Notes under the pieces: generated by a model
Databases searched by the model: none
What the model was told of the DNA's origin: nothing
What the model saw: only the letters and a program-made list of their open reading frames with translations
Program-made: the position numbers and the translations under genes
Shown here: positions 32,133 to 41,196 of the stretch, piece by piece
Layout: each line of letters begins with the position of its first letter
Numbering within the stretch: position 1 is the first letter of the stretch
DNA from: an uncultured Alphaproteobacteria bacterium
GTDB lineage: Bacteria > Pseudomonadota > Alphaproteobacteria > HIMB59 > GCA-002718135
Direction of reading: 5' to 3'
DNA length: 48,000 nucleotides
NCBI GenBank assembly: GCA_902595805.1
Contig: CACJRM010000006.1
Location: 1-48,000 of the forward strand

Positions 32133-33191
32133 CTATTTAAAATGTTTACTTAATTTTAACCCTTGATTCTGATAATTTGATTTAATATTTTTTCCGTATA
32201 CAATAATACTATTTTTGTTCAACTTTTCATATTTAATTCTAGCTATAGTTTGACCATCTTCTAATAAAAAAGGCACTTCATTTGTTTTTACTTCCAGAAC
32301 TGCATATGATCCTTTACCTAGACCAAAACCAGGATCAAAAAAACCTGCATAATGAGCTCTAAAGTCTCCAATCCCTGTATCGTATGGTATCATTTCTCCA
32401 GCTAAATTTGATGGTATTACTACCTTCTCTTTTGATCTTAAAATATAAAACTTGTTTTTTTCAATTACTAATTTTTTATTGTCTTTTTTAATTACATTCC
32501 AAAAATCATTTATTTTATGAGATTTAATTTTAGAAAAATTAAGAACTGGAGTATGTTTTTTAGCTACGTAAGCAACTATATTTGACCCAGCTAGCTCAAC
32601 TGATAACTTTAATCCGTTATCAATTTTAATATTGTTTATAGTTTGATTTGAAATTTTTTGTTTTTTATTCAGGTTAATTAGTTGTTTATCACTCAAATAA
32701 TTATGATTTTTATTTACAAGTCTCAATTGATTTAAAGAATTATTTTTTTTAAAAGATACATCAAATGATCTTGATGTTATTTCTAAAAATATCTCACCTT
32801 TATAATTTTTAGGAATTTTTTCGTATTCTTCTGCATAATCAACAAGTGTTCTGCAAAAAATATCTAATCTCCCGGTGCTACTTTTAGGGTTGCAGTGACC
32901 AAATATATTATTCTTCAAGTTAAGACTTTCATTCAGTTTAACAATGTAAGTCTTGTTTTTTCTAAATATAAATTCTCTACTCAGATTTATTTTTTTAATA
33001 GCTAAATCTTTTAATTTATCTCTAACTTTTGAATTATAGGATAAGAAGCTATACTTAATTTCATAGCATTCCTCACTTAATGACAAATCCATGCTTGATG
33101 GTTGTATTTGATTATTTGTAATATTTTCAGTGATTATAAAATTTTTATTAATTAAATTTATATAATCTTGATATACTAGAGATCCACTCAT
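32133..33191 (-). CDS. dcd: 2'-deoxycytidine 5'-triphosphate deaminase, long alphaproteobacterial form
   Basis: Deaminates dCTP to dUTP as precursor for dTMP. The 352-residue product is twice the size of E. coli Dcd (about 193) and fits the long, apparently duplicated form typical of alphaproteobacteria: IQPSSMDLSLSEECYEI near residue 28, GHCNPKSSTGRLDIFCRTLVDYAEEYEKIP around residues 98-125, and GIGDFRAHYAGFFDPGFG near residues 276-293, which repeats the trimeric dUTPase-fold pattern. Its ATG overlaps the M48 protease stop by one base. Deaminase activity is assumed from the family. Confidence 0.88.
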   Translation of the reverse strand: MSGSLVYQDYINLINKNFIITENITNNQIQPSSMDLSLSEECYEIKYSFLSYNSKVRDKLKDLAIKKINLSREFIFRKNKTYIVKLNESLNLKNNIFGHCNPKSSTGRLDIFCRTLVDYAEEYEKIPKNYKGEIFLEITSRSFDVSFKKNNSLNQLRLVNKNHNYLSDKQLINLNKKQKISNQTINNIKIDNGLKLSVELAGSNIVAYVAKKHTPVLNFSKIKSHKINDFWNVIKKDNKKLVIEKNKFYILRSKEKVVIPSNLAGEMIPYDTGIGDFRAHYAGFFDPGFGLGKGSYAVLEVKTNEVPFLLEDGQTIARIKYEKLNKNSIIVYGKNIKSNYQNQGLKLSKHFK

Positions 33192-34492
33192 TAATTTACA
33201 TTCTCAATTATATTAACAAGTTTTAATAAATCACTATCATTAGTACTTTTAAAATTTTTTATTTCAATATCAAAAACTTCTTTTTCCATGTCATTAATTG
33301 ATAAAAAAAAGTTAAAGAAATCTAACCATTCATTTTTATTTAATTTTTGTGCTATTTCAAAATATTTTAATAGAACATTTTTATTATTATAAAATTTATA
33401 TAAAAGATCTTTATTATTTTGAAAAATTATTTCTGTGTCACTATTAGATAAATTTTTTATTTCTATATTTTCAAATATTCTAATTTGAGCATAATAATTT
33501 AAAGGATATTTTTCTAGATTTTTTTTATAAAATTTTTTAGCTTCTTTAGTATATCCATAAGAGAATAATATATCTGCTTTAGTTTCTAGTAGAAAATTAT
33601 TATTATTGTTTTTGATTATTTCATTTAAATTCTGTAGGGACATTTTTAGATTTCCACTTCTAGCTAATTTAATTGATTCTGCATAAGTTTTAAAAGGTTC
33701 ATTTAATTCACTTAAGACTTCCTCATTATCACTATAACCTAAAAATTTTGCTTTTATGTAGTTAAATCTTTTATTATAACTCTCATTAAAATTATTAGTT
33801 TTATTGTCTTCGAAGTTTTTTATTAATAAAATCCTATCCTCAAAATATGGATGAGTACTAACTCTTTGATCATCTTTTGAAAAACCCTTATTTAATAAAT
33901 TTTGCTCTATTGTTTCTAATAATGTTTGAATAGATTTAGAATTAGTTCTAAGTAAACTTAGTGTTTTCAAAGCATATAAATCTGCTTCCATTTCTTGATC
34001 TTTACTAAAAACAATATATTGATTTGATAAAGCGCCTGAAGTCAGAATATTGCCTTGTAACAATTGAGGATTTTGAGTTAATGCTGATCCAGCTATTACA
34101 GATAGAAGGCCTAAGGTATTATATTTTTTAATATTTTCTATTGTTTTTTTTCTAAGAGTAATATGATTGAGATCTATATGACCAACTTCATGAGCTAATA
34201 CTGATAATAAAGCAACATAATCTGAGCAATGAATAATTAAACCAGAATTAATATGTATTACATTATTAATATCTACAAAAGCATTTATTTCATTACTATT
34301 ATTTAATTTAAAATTAATTTTTTTGTTTATTTTATTTACTTCAGTAATATCCTCAATAATTTCTTTAACAAATTCTTCTGTTTCGTAATCTAGTATTTGT
34401 GAACTATAACAAATGTTTGAATAAAAAATAATAAATAATAAATAAATTGATATTTTTTTAAGACCACCATCCAGTTTTTTCTTCATCTTCAT
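33191..34492 (-). CDS. Secreted M48-family metalloprotease with tetratricopeptide-like C-terminus
   Basis: Periplasmic zinc protease related to BepA/YfgC, which controls outer-membrane protein assembly. The 433-residue product has an N-terminal signal sequence (basic MKMKKKLDGGLKK, hydrophobic to about residue 29), the zinc motif HEVGH at 101-105 in LLSVLAHEVGHIDLNH, and the third ligand at E167 in DQEMEADLYAL. HPYFEDRI is a conserved M48 segment. The C-terminal half is helical, with degenerate repeats like the TPR region of BepA. The start could be 34492 or the ATG at 34486; both lie inside the end of rne. Confidence 0.88.
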   Translation of the reverse strand: MKMKKKLDGGLKKISIYLLFIIFYSNICYSSQILDYETEEFVKEIIEDITEVNKINKKINFKLNNSNEINAFVDINNVIHINSGLIIHCSDYVALLSVLAHEVGHIDLNHITLRKKTIENIKKYNTLGLLSVIAGSALTQNPQLLQGNILTSGALSNQYIVFSKDQEMEADLYALKTLSLLRTNSKSIQTLLETIEQNLLNKGFSKDDQRVSTHPYFEDRILLIKNFEDNKTNNFNESYNKRFNYIKAKFLGYSDNEEVLSELNEPFKTYAESIKLARSGNLKMSLQNLNEIIKNNNNNFLLETKADILFSYGYTKEAKKFYKKNLEKYPLNYYAQIRIFENIEIKNLSNSDTEIIFQNNKDLLYKFYNNKNVLLKYFEIAQKLNKNEWLDFFNFFLSINDMEKEVFDIEIKNFKSTNDSDLLKLVNIIENVN

Positions 34493-36380
34493 TTATTTCA
34501 CTCTCGATTAAATTTAGATCCTTTTGTGTATCAATTTTATTATCTTCTTTTATTTCATTATCATTTAAATTATTTTTATTAATACTCTTTTTTGTTTTTT
34601 TAGTTTTTATTATTTTCTTTTTTTTCGTAACTTTAGTAGTTTTATTATTCTTTTTTTCACTTATTTTTTCAGGACCTTTAGAATGATTATTTTCATCAAT
34701 TTCAATTAAAGGATCATGTAAAGAATATTGTGGATCGAAATAAAAATTGATTTTTGATTCAAATTTATTTTCTAATGAATTTATCTCATTCTTTTTATTA
34801 TTTAATAAATATTCTGCTAATCCACTATTGCATTTAACGTTGATTATTGAATTTTTGTTTTCAGAGATTTTTTCTTTAATCACTTTTAATATTTGATCTA
34901 TTATTGAAGAAGAATTTAAAATTAAACCTGATCCTTTACAATAATTACATCTTTCAAAAGATTTATCTATTAAACTGGATCTTAATCTTTGTCTTGATAA
35001 CTCCATTAATCCAAACATGCTTATTCTTCCAATTTGAACTCTCGCTCTATCTCTTACAAGGGCAGTTTTTAAACTTTTTTCTACTTTAAAATTATTTCGA
35101 TAATCATCCATATCAATGAAATCTATAACTACTAAGCCTCCGAGATCTCTCAATCTTAGTTGTCTAGCTATCTCTACTGCAGCTTCTAAATTTGTTTTTA
35201 ATGCTGTATTTTCAATATTTCTCTCAGAGGTATTTTTCCCAGAATTTACATCTACTGCTACTAATGCTTCAGTTGTGTTAATTACAATAGAGCCTCCAGA
35301 TTTTAATTTTACATTTAGACTAAAAAGATCATTAATTTGAGTTTCAATATTATTGGAAGCAAAAAGCGAGTTTTCATCGGATTTGTATTGTTTTATTTTT
35401 TTAACGAATGTTGGTGCTAAATTTTTTGTAATTTTTTTAACTTTATCGTATCCATCTTTCCCTTCAACTAAAATTTTTTCTACATCTTCACTTAGCATAT
35501 CTCTTATTGCTCTTTTTAAAATATTGCCTTCTTCATGAATCATTTCGGGTGCTTCTGATTTTAAAGTAATTTCTCTAATTTTATTCCATTGGCTTACAAG
35601 GAATGATAGATCTTTTGAAATTTCTTTTTTTGTCCTTCCAATCCCAGCTGTTCTTACAATTACAGACATTTTTTCTGGTATTTCTACTGATGATAAAATC
35701 TGCTTTAATTTTTTTCTTTCTTCTATATCTCCAATTTTTCTTGATATTCCATCACTATTCATACTATTTGGCATTAGGACACAATATCTTCCTGCAAACG
35801 ATAAATATGTTGTTAGTGCTGCCCCTTTTAAACCTCTTTCTTCCTTGTTGATCTGAACAAGTAAGACTTGTTTAGGTCGAATTACATCTTGAATTTTATA
35901 TTTTCTAAAAAAATTGAAATATTCTTTTCTTGGACTTAATTTTTTATTTTTTCTTTTTCTTATAGAAATAGTTTTTTCATCTGTATTGTCTTGTTGTTCT
36001 TCAGATTTAGTTTCAATATTGTCATTTTCAGATTCATCTAACTCATTAACATTTTCAGAGTTTTGTAAATCATCATCTTCTTTTTCATTATTTATTTTAT
36101 CGTTAAGTTCTTTTATTTTTTGCTCATCTACAGCAGGAATCTTAAAATAATCCGGGTGTATTTCTGTAAGAGGTAGGAAACCGTTTCTATTTGTTCCAAA
36201 ATCAACAAATGCGGCTTGAAGAGAGGGTTCTATTCTCGTAATTTTAGCTAGATAGACATCGCCTTTAACTGCATTTTTTTTATTTGTTTCAATTTCAAAA
36301 TCGTCAAGTTTGCCGTCGTCTGTAACTGCAATTCTTGTTTCAATGTTATTTGTTGTATCAATAAGTATATTTTTTGACAT
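34458..36380 (-). CDS. rne: Ribonuclease E/G
   Basis: Endoribonuclease initiating mRNA decay and rRNA/tRNA processing. The 640-residue product has an S1 domain split by an acidic, lysine-flanked insertion (about residues 85-150), GLKGAALTTYLSFAGRYCVLMPN, the DNase I-like catalytic part with Mg ligands in VAVDVNSGK and VVIDFIDMDDYRN, and the zinc-link ERCNYCKGSG. The C-terminal tail is short, acidic and lysine-rich and ends in GWWS; in Caulobacter a terminal GWW motif binds PNPase. With about 130 tail residues instead of 400-500, this is a reduced degradosome platform. Its ATG lies 109 bases from divergent PBP1A. Confidence 0.93.
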   Translation of the reverse strand: MSKNILIDTTNNIETRIAVTDDGKLDDFEIETNKKNAVKGDVYLAKITRIEPSLQAAFVDFGTNRNGFLPLTEIHPDYFKIPAVDEQKIKELNDKINNEKEDDDLQNSENVNELDESENDNIETKSEEQQDNTDEKTISIRKRKNKKLSPRKEYFNFFRKYKIQDVIRPKQVLLVQINKEERGLKGAALTTYLSFAGRYCVLMPNSMNSDGISRKIGDIEERKKLKQILSSVEIPEKMSVIVRTAGIGRTKKEISKDLSFLVSQWNKIREITLKSEAPEMIHEEGNILKRAIRDMLSEDVEKILVEGKDGYDKVKKITKNLAPTFVKKIKQYKSDENSLFASNNIETQINDLFSLNVKLKSGGSIVINTTEALVAVDVNSGKNTSERNIENTALKTNLEAAVEIARQLRLRDLGGLVVIDFIDMDDYRNNFKVEKSLKTALVRDRARVQIGRISMFGLMELSRQRLRSSLIDKSFERCNYCKGSGLILNSSSIIDQILKVIKEKISENKNSIINVKCNSGLAEYLLNNKKNEINSLENKFESKINFYFDPQYSLHDPLIEIDENNHSKGPEKISEKKNNKTTKVTKKKKIIKTKKTKKSINKNNLNDNEIKEDNKIDTQKDLNLIESEINEDEEKTGWWS

Positions 36381-36489
36381 AATGCCGAAACTCCGTGAAA
36401 ATTTTTATATATTAAAGTCATTTTTGAATATCTGTATAATATTTGCCTAATGTCACATTTTTAACTATTTCACAATGTAGTTTATAAAT
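36381..36489. promoter_or_regulatory. Divergent rne / PBP1A promoter region
   Basis: Plus strand: a perfect -10 TATAAT at 36435-36440 preceded by TG; the matching -35 (TTAAAG, 36412-36417) is weak, so this may act as an extended -10 promoter for the PBP1A gene with a leader of about 43 bases. Minus strand: TTAAAA, 17 bases, TATTAT is a plausible rne promoter. The rne leader of roughly 60 bases contains no structure I can name. Confidence 0.5.
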
Positions 36490-38841
36490 ATGATTAGATT
36501 GTTTACTTATATAAAATTATTGCTAATTTTACTATGCATTTTTGCATTTATATCAATTTCAACAATTTTCTACACACTTTGGCGATACTCAGCAGAATTA
36601 CCATCATATAATAGTATCGTAAATTATAAACCAAATTTGTCTTCAAGAATTTATAGTTCAGATGGATTACTATTGAAAAGCTTTTATACGGAAGAAAGAA
36701 TATTTATTCCTGAAAATAGAATACCTCAAACTATCAAATTAGCTTTTTTATCATCTGAGGATAAAAATTTCTATCAACATTATGGCGTTGACTTTATTGC
36801 GATAGTTAGGGCAATTTTTACTAATATCCTGAATACTTATTCTAATAAAAGGGTAGTTGGAGCCTCAACAATTACACAACAAGTAGTTAAAAATCTCTTA
36901 TTAAGTAATGAATTAAGTTACTCTAGAAAAATTAAAGAAATTATTTTATCTATTAGAATTGAGAATATATTAGATAAAAATTCTATTTTAGAATTATACT
37001 TAAATGATATTTATTTAGGATATGGTTCTTATGGAATTGGTACAGCAAGTTTAAATTACTTTAATAAATCTATTTATGATCTAGAACTTCATGAAATAGC
37101 CTTCTTAGCTGCACTACCAAAAGCACCAAATAATTATAACCCAAAAACGAATTACTTTAAAGCTATTGAAAGAAGAAATTGGGTAATTGATAGAATGTAT
37201 CAAAATGGATATATAAATAAAGAAGATCTAATTTATAAAAATAAACCACTTCAAGTTTTCAAACGTAATGATAGAAAGTTTTCAGATGCAGATTATTTTT
37301 ATGAAGAAATAAGAAAAGAACTATATTCAAAATTTGGAAAAGAAAAACTTTATTCAGATGGTTTAATAATTAAGACTGCACTTGATTCAGAAATTCAAAA
37401 AAATGCAAACCTTAGTTTAGTTGAAGGATTAATAGAATATGAAAAAAAACAAGGTTGGCATGGTTTGATTGAAAATACTGATTTTGATAATTTTTTTAAA
37501 AATCAAGGTTATTATAAAAAAATAAATCCTTTTTTCCCAAACTGGGAAACTGTTATAATTAATAAAATATATAATTCTAAAATAGAAGTTTATAATAACT
37601 CTAAAGTAAAATTAATCGTAAATTTAAATAGCTCCAATAATAATTGGCTTTCTAATGAAGACTTCAATGAGGGTGATGTAATTTACATTGAAAGAAATAA
37701 TAATTCTTACACTGTAAAACAAGAACCGCTAGTAAATGGTGCAATAATTGTTATGGACCCTCATAATGGAGATATATTAGCTCTTTCTGGAGGATATAGT
37801 TTTCACAAAAGTGAATTTAATAGAGCCACACAAGCTAAAAGACAGCCTGGATCAGCATTTAAGCCCATTGTTTACTTAGCAGCATTGAATGAAGGTTATT
37901 CTCCTTCAACATTAATTCTTGACGCACCTTATGTAGTTGATCAAGGCCCAGGCCTTCCAAAATGGAAACCATCAAATTATACAGATGAATTTTATGGATT
38001 AACAACAATGAGAACAGGCATTGAAAAATCTAGAAACTTAATGACCGTAAGACTTGCTAATAGAATTGGTATGGACAAAATTTTAAATATGGCTAGTAAA
38101 TTTAATATCAATGAAGGTTTTGATGATAAACTTTCAATGTCACTTGGTTCTGGAGTTATTACTCTAAGAGACCTTACCAATGCTTATGCTATTATTGCCA
38201 ATGGAGGTAAAAAAATTGAATCTAAATTTATTACAAGTATTTATGATCGAAATGGAAATAAGATACGTGACACTAGTTTAAAAAAATGTAATGAATGTAT
38301 TGTTGACTCAATTCCATCAAAAATAAAAATTCCAAATTTAGATGAAGAACAGAGCTTAGTTGTTGATCCACGTTTGGCTTATCAAATTACGTCGATGATG
38401 GAAGGTGTAATCCAAAGAGGTACAGCAAAAAGGTTAAAAGATTTAGACGCACCGATAGCTGGCAAGACTGGGACAACAAATCAAAATAAAGATGCCTGGT
38501 TTATTGGATATAGTCCTGATTTAGTTATAGGTGTTTATGTTGGCTATGATCAACCAAAATCTCTTGGATACAAGCAAACTGGTTCTAGTGTCGCTGTTCC
38601 TATATTTAAAAAGTTTGCTCAAAAAATAAAAATTAATAAAAATAAAAAACCATTTAGAATTCCTTCAGGAATAAGTTTTGTAAGAATTGACCCAAGAAAT
38701 GGAATGATATCAAATAAAGAGGGAAGTATAAGTGAACCTTTCATTTTAGGTTCTGAGCCATATTCTGGGAATATAAACATTATTGACGGATTAGAAAATT
38801 TTAATAATAATTCCATTTCTGGAACAGGTGGTTTATTATAG
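36490..38841 (+). CDS. mrcA: Penicillin-binding protein 1A (bifunctional peptidoglycan synthase)
   Basis: Class A PBP with both glycosyltransferase and transpeptidase activity, 783 residues. An N-terminal membrane anchor spans about residues 8-30. The GT51 domain shows the catalytic glutamate in SSEDKNFYQHYGVD (E90) and GASTITQQVVKNLLL, then RKIKEIILSIRIE. An OB-like insertion lies at about 310-410. The transpeptidase has S455-A-F-K458 in RQPGSAFKPIVYLAALN, SRN in KSRNLMTVRLANR and K659-T-G-T in AGKTGTTNQNKDAWF. The C-terminus is short. It precedes prfB by 9 bases. Confidence 0.95.
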   Translation: MIRLFTYIKLLLILLCIFAFISISTIFYTLWRYSAELPSYNSIVNYKPNLSSRIYSSDGLLLKSFYTEERIFIPENRIPQTIKLAFLSSEDKNFYQHYGVDFIAIVRAIFTNILNTYSNKRVVGASTITQQVVKNLLLSNELSYSRKIKEIILSIRIENILDKNSILELYLNDIYLGYGSYGIGTASLNYFNKSIYDLELHEIAFLAALPKAPNNYNPKTNYFKAIERRNWVIDRMYQNGYINKEDLIYKNKPLQVFKRNDRKFSDADYFYEEIRKELYSKFGKEKLYSDGLIIKTALDSEIQKNANLSLVEGLIEYEKKQGWHGLIENTDFDNFFKNQGYYKKINPFFPNWETVIINKIYNSKIEVYNNSKVKLIVNLNSSNNNWLSNEDFNEGDVIYIERNNNSYTVKQEPLVNGAIIVMDPHNGDILALSGGYSFHKSEFNRATQAKRQPGSAFKPIVYLAALNEGYSPSTLILDAPYVVDQGPGLPKWKPSNYTDEFYGLTTMRTGIEKSRNLMTVRLANRIGMDKILNMASKFNINEGFDDKLSMSLGSGVITLRDLTNAYAIIANGGKKIESKFITSIYDRNGNKIRDTSLKKCNECIVDSIPSKIKIPNLDEEQSLVVDPRLAYQITSMMEGVIQRGTAKRLKDLDAPIAGKTGTTNQNKDAWFIGYSPDLVIGVYVGYDQPKSLGYKQTGSSVAVPIFKKFAQKIKINKNKKPFRIPSGISFVRIDPRNGMISNKEGSISEPFILGSEPYSGNINIIDGLENFNNNSISGTGGLL

Positions 38842-38850
38842 AAACACTAT

Positions 38851-39946
38851 ATGGAAAATATTGATTTAATTGATGAAAATTTAAAGAAAATAAGATCAAA
38901 CTTTGATCTTATAAGGAGGGGAGTTTGACTATAATTCTCTTAAAAAAAAATTAGAAGATTTAAAGCTTAAAAGTTCAGATCCTAACATTTGGGAAAATAA
39001 TGATGCAAAAAATATTTTTCAAGATATAAAATCTATTGAGAACAAAATCAGTGACTTTGATAAACTAAGAAAATTGCTTAATGAAAATGAAGAAATCTAT
39101 AAATTTATTCAAAAAGACAATGATAAATCATTATTAGATGATTTAAAAAATGAAGTTGATCTTACTTTAAAATTATCTGAAAAAATTCGATATTTAAATT
39201 TATTAAATGATGAAGCTGACCACCTTAATTCATTTATAGAAATTCATGCAGGTGCTGGAGGAACTGAGAGTCAAGATTGGGCAGAGATTTTACAAAGAAT
39301 GTATCTAAGATGGGCAGAAAATCAAGATAGTTGTAAAGTAAGTTTATTACAAGAAATGCGCGGTGAAGAAGCAGGAATAAAATCTTGTACTCTAAAAATT
39401 GTGATGGATTACTCTTATGGATGGTTAAAAAAAGAAAGTGGCATTCATCGACTAGTAAGAATTTCACCATTTGATAGTAATAAAAGAAGACATACAAGCT
39501 TTGCAAGTGTGTGGGTGTATCCAGAAATAGATGATAAAATTGAAATAGAAATTAAAGAAAGTGATTTGAGAGTTGATACTTATAGGGCATCTGGAGCAGG
39601 AGGACAACACGTAAACAAAACTGATAGCGCAGTAAGAATTACGCACTTGCCAACAAATATTGTTGTTCAATGTCAAAGTGATAGGTCACAACATAAAAAT
39701 AGAGCAAATGCTATGAAAATGATAAAATCGAGAATTTATGAAACAGAGCTCCAAAAAAGAAAAGAAAGTGAAAACATCAAAAATAAAGACAAGAAAGACA
39801 TTGGATGGGGTAATCAAATAAGGTCTTATGTTTTGCATCCTTATAAATTAATAAAAGATTTGAGAAGTGGATATGAAACTTCTAACGTAAACGATGTTTT
39901 GGATGGAAAAATTAATAACTTTTTAGAAAATTCTCTTACTTTATAA
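38851..39946 (+). CDS. prfB: Peptide chain release factor 2, expressed by programmed +1 frameshift
   Basis: Release factor for UGA and UAA stops. The coding sequence begins at ATG 38851, reads 25 codons to an in-frame TGA at 38926-38928, and continues in the +1 frame from 38927 (DYNSLKKKLEDLKLK) to the stop at 39944-39946, giving 364 residues, almost exactly the length of E. coli RF2. Downstream are the RF2 anticodon-like region RISPFDSNKRRHTSFASV with SPF and the catalytic GGQ in ASGAGGQHVNKTDSAVR. The shift is the known autoregulatory mechanism: scarce RF2 lets the ribosome slip past UGA. The slip codon is GUU rather than the usual CUU. Confidence 0.93.
38914..38929 (+). promoter_or_regulatory. 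prfB +1 frameshift site with internal Shine-Dalgarno
   Basis: Frame-0 codons AGG AGG GGA GTT TGA followed by C. AGGAGG (38914-38919) is a full Shine-Dalgarno, separated by three bases from the slip codon exactly as in the E. coli arrangement AGG GGG TAT CTT TGA C. The stop context UGA C is conserved. The slip codon here is GTT (38923-38925) instead of the nearly universal CTT. Confidence 0.9.
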
Positions 39947-39951
39947 AAATT

Positions 39952-41190
39952 CTAAAGTATTTTTAAAATTCCCATTTTCTTTTTTCCTATTGATATTTTT
40001 ATTTCTTTAAATTCAGCATACTCTTTTAATGACAAGTTACTATTTTTATATAATTCATCATTAATTTTTACACCATTAGATTTTAATAATCTTTTAATTT
40101 CACTTCTACTTTTAACAAGTTCTAGTTTTTCTATTGCATCAACAATAGTAAAAATATTATTTTGTAAATTTATTTTATTTTGTGAAATATTTGGTAATCT
40201 ATCATCAATAATTTTTGAGTTAAATATATTGTTTGCTATATCAATAGCCTCATCAGCATCTTCTTTACCTCTAACAAGCTTAGTAACTTCATATGCTAAT
40301 ATTTTTTTTGCTTCATTTATTTCTTGATCCTTTAGCATTGATAGTTTTTCTATTTCTTTCAAAGGAAGTTTAGTAAATAAATATAGAAATTTCGAAACAT
40401 CATTATCATTTACATTTCTCCAAAATTGAAAAAAATCTAAACTAGATATTTTATTTTTATTTAGCCATACAGCCCCATCAGCTGTTTTTCCCATTTTAGA
40501 TCCATCATTATTGGTTATTAGTGGTGAAGTGACCCCAAATGCATTTTTATTATTAATTTTTTTTATTAAATCAACTCCACTTAATATATTGCCCCATTGA
40601 TCTGACCCTCCCATTTGTAAAATACAATTATAGTTTTTATTTAAATGCAAAAAATCATAAGCTTGCAAAAGCATATAATTAAATTCTAATATTGTTAAAG
40701 GCTGTTCTCGATCTAATCTACTCTTAACAGAATCAAAAGTTAACATTTTATTTAAAGTTATTTTAGAACCAAACTCTCTAAGAAAATCTATATAATTCAA
40801 ATTTGAAAGCCAATCATAGTTATTTATAATTAAAGAATTATTATTTAGATTAATAAATCTACTGAATGTTTTTTCTATATTATTTATATTTTTATCAATT
40901 TCTTTTTTAGTTAATATTTTTCTTGTTTTGTCTTTTCCAGATGGATCACCAATTAGTGTAGTTCCTCCACCTACTAGTGCAATTGCTTGGTGTTCATAAA
41001 AGTCTAGCCAATGAAGTAGCATTAATTGAATTAAACTTCCAACATGCAAGCTATCACTAGTAATATCAAAACCAATATACCCAGATATTTTATTTTTTAA
41101 AATTATCTTATCTAGATTTTCAATGTCGATACCCTGATAAATAAAGCCTCTAGCATCAATTTCATTTAAAAAATCAGATTTAAATTTCAT
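39952..41190 (-). CDS. tyrS: Tyrosyl-tRNA synthetase
   Basis: Class I aminoacyl-tRNA synthetase for tyrosine, 412 residues. The HIGH-type motif is HVGSL in GYIGFDITSDSLHVGSLIQLM (near residue 51), the tyrosine-binding region includes YNCILQMGGSDQWGNILSGVDLI, and the KMSKS-type loop is KMGKT in GSKMGKTADGAVWLN, a usual variant for bacterial TyrRS. A C-terminal S4 RNA-binding domain (EIKRLLKSNGVKINDELY) is present. It runs convergently to prfB with a 5-base gap and no terminator. It follows the alpha/beta hydrolase gene by 6 bases. Confidence 0.95.
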   Translation of the reverse strand: MKFKSDFLNEIDARGFIYQGIDIENLDKIILKNKISGYIGFDITSDSLHVGSLIQLMLLHWLDFYEHQAIALVGGGTTLIGDPSGKDKTRKILTKKEIDKNINNIEKTFSRFINLNNNSLIINNYDWLSNLNYIDFLREFGSKITLNKMLTFDSVKSRLDREQPLTILEFNYMLLQAYDFLHLNKNYNCILQMGGSDQWGNILSGVDLIKKINNKNAFGVTSPLITNNDGSKMGKTADGAVWLNKNKISSLDFFQFWRNVNDNDVSKFLYLFTKLPLKEIEKLSMLKDQEINEAKKILAYEVTKLVRGKEDADEAIDIANNIFNSKIIDDRLPNISQNKINLQNNIFTIVDAIEKLELVKSRSEIKRLLKSNGVKINDELYKNSNLSLKEYAEFKEIKISIGKKKMGILKIL

Positions 41191-41196
41191 TATTAA

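Noticed and set aside
34904..36150. Several plus-strand open frames of 60-80 codons opposite rne
   Set aside because: They are antisense shadows of a Lys/Asn/Glu-rich gene in AT-rich DNA, with Phe/Leu/Ser-rich products and no starts or ribosome sites of note.
36370..36380. TTGACA at 36375-36380 as the -35 of the PBP1A promoter
   Set aside because: It overlaps the rne start codon and lies 54 bases from the TATAAT at 36435, far beyond a usable spacer.
38851..38928. Short frame ending at TGA before a second longer frame, looking like a frameshifted prfB pseudogene
   Set aside because: The Shine-Dalgarno, spacing and UGA C context match the programmed RF2 frameshift, and the joined protein has normal length and all motifs.
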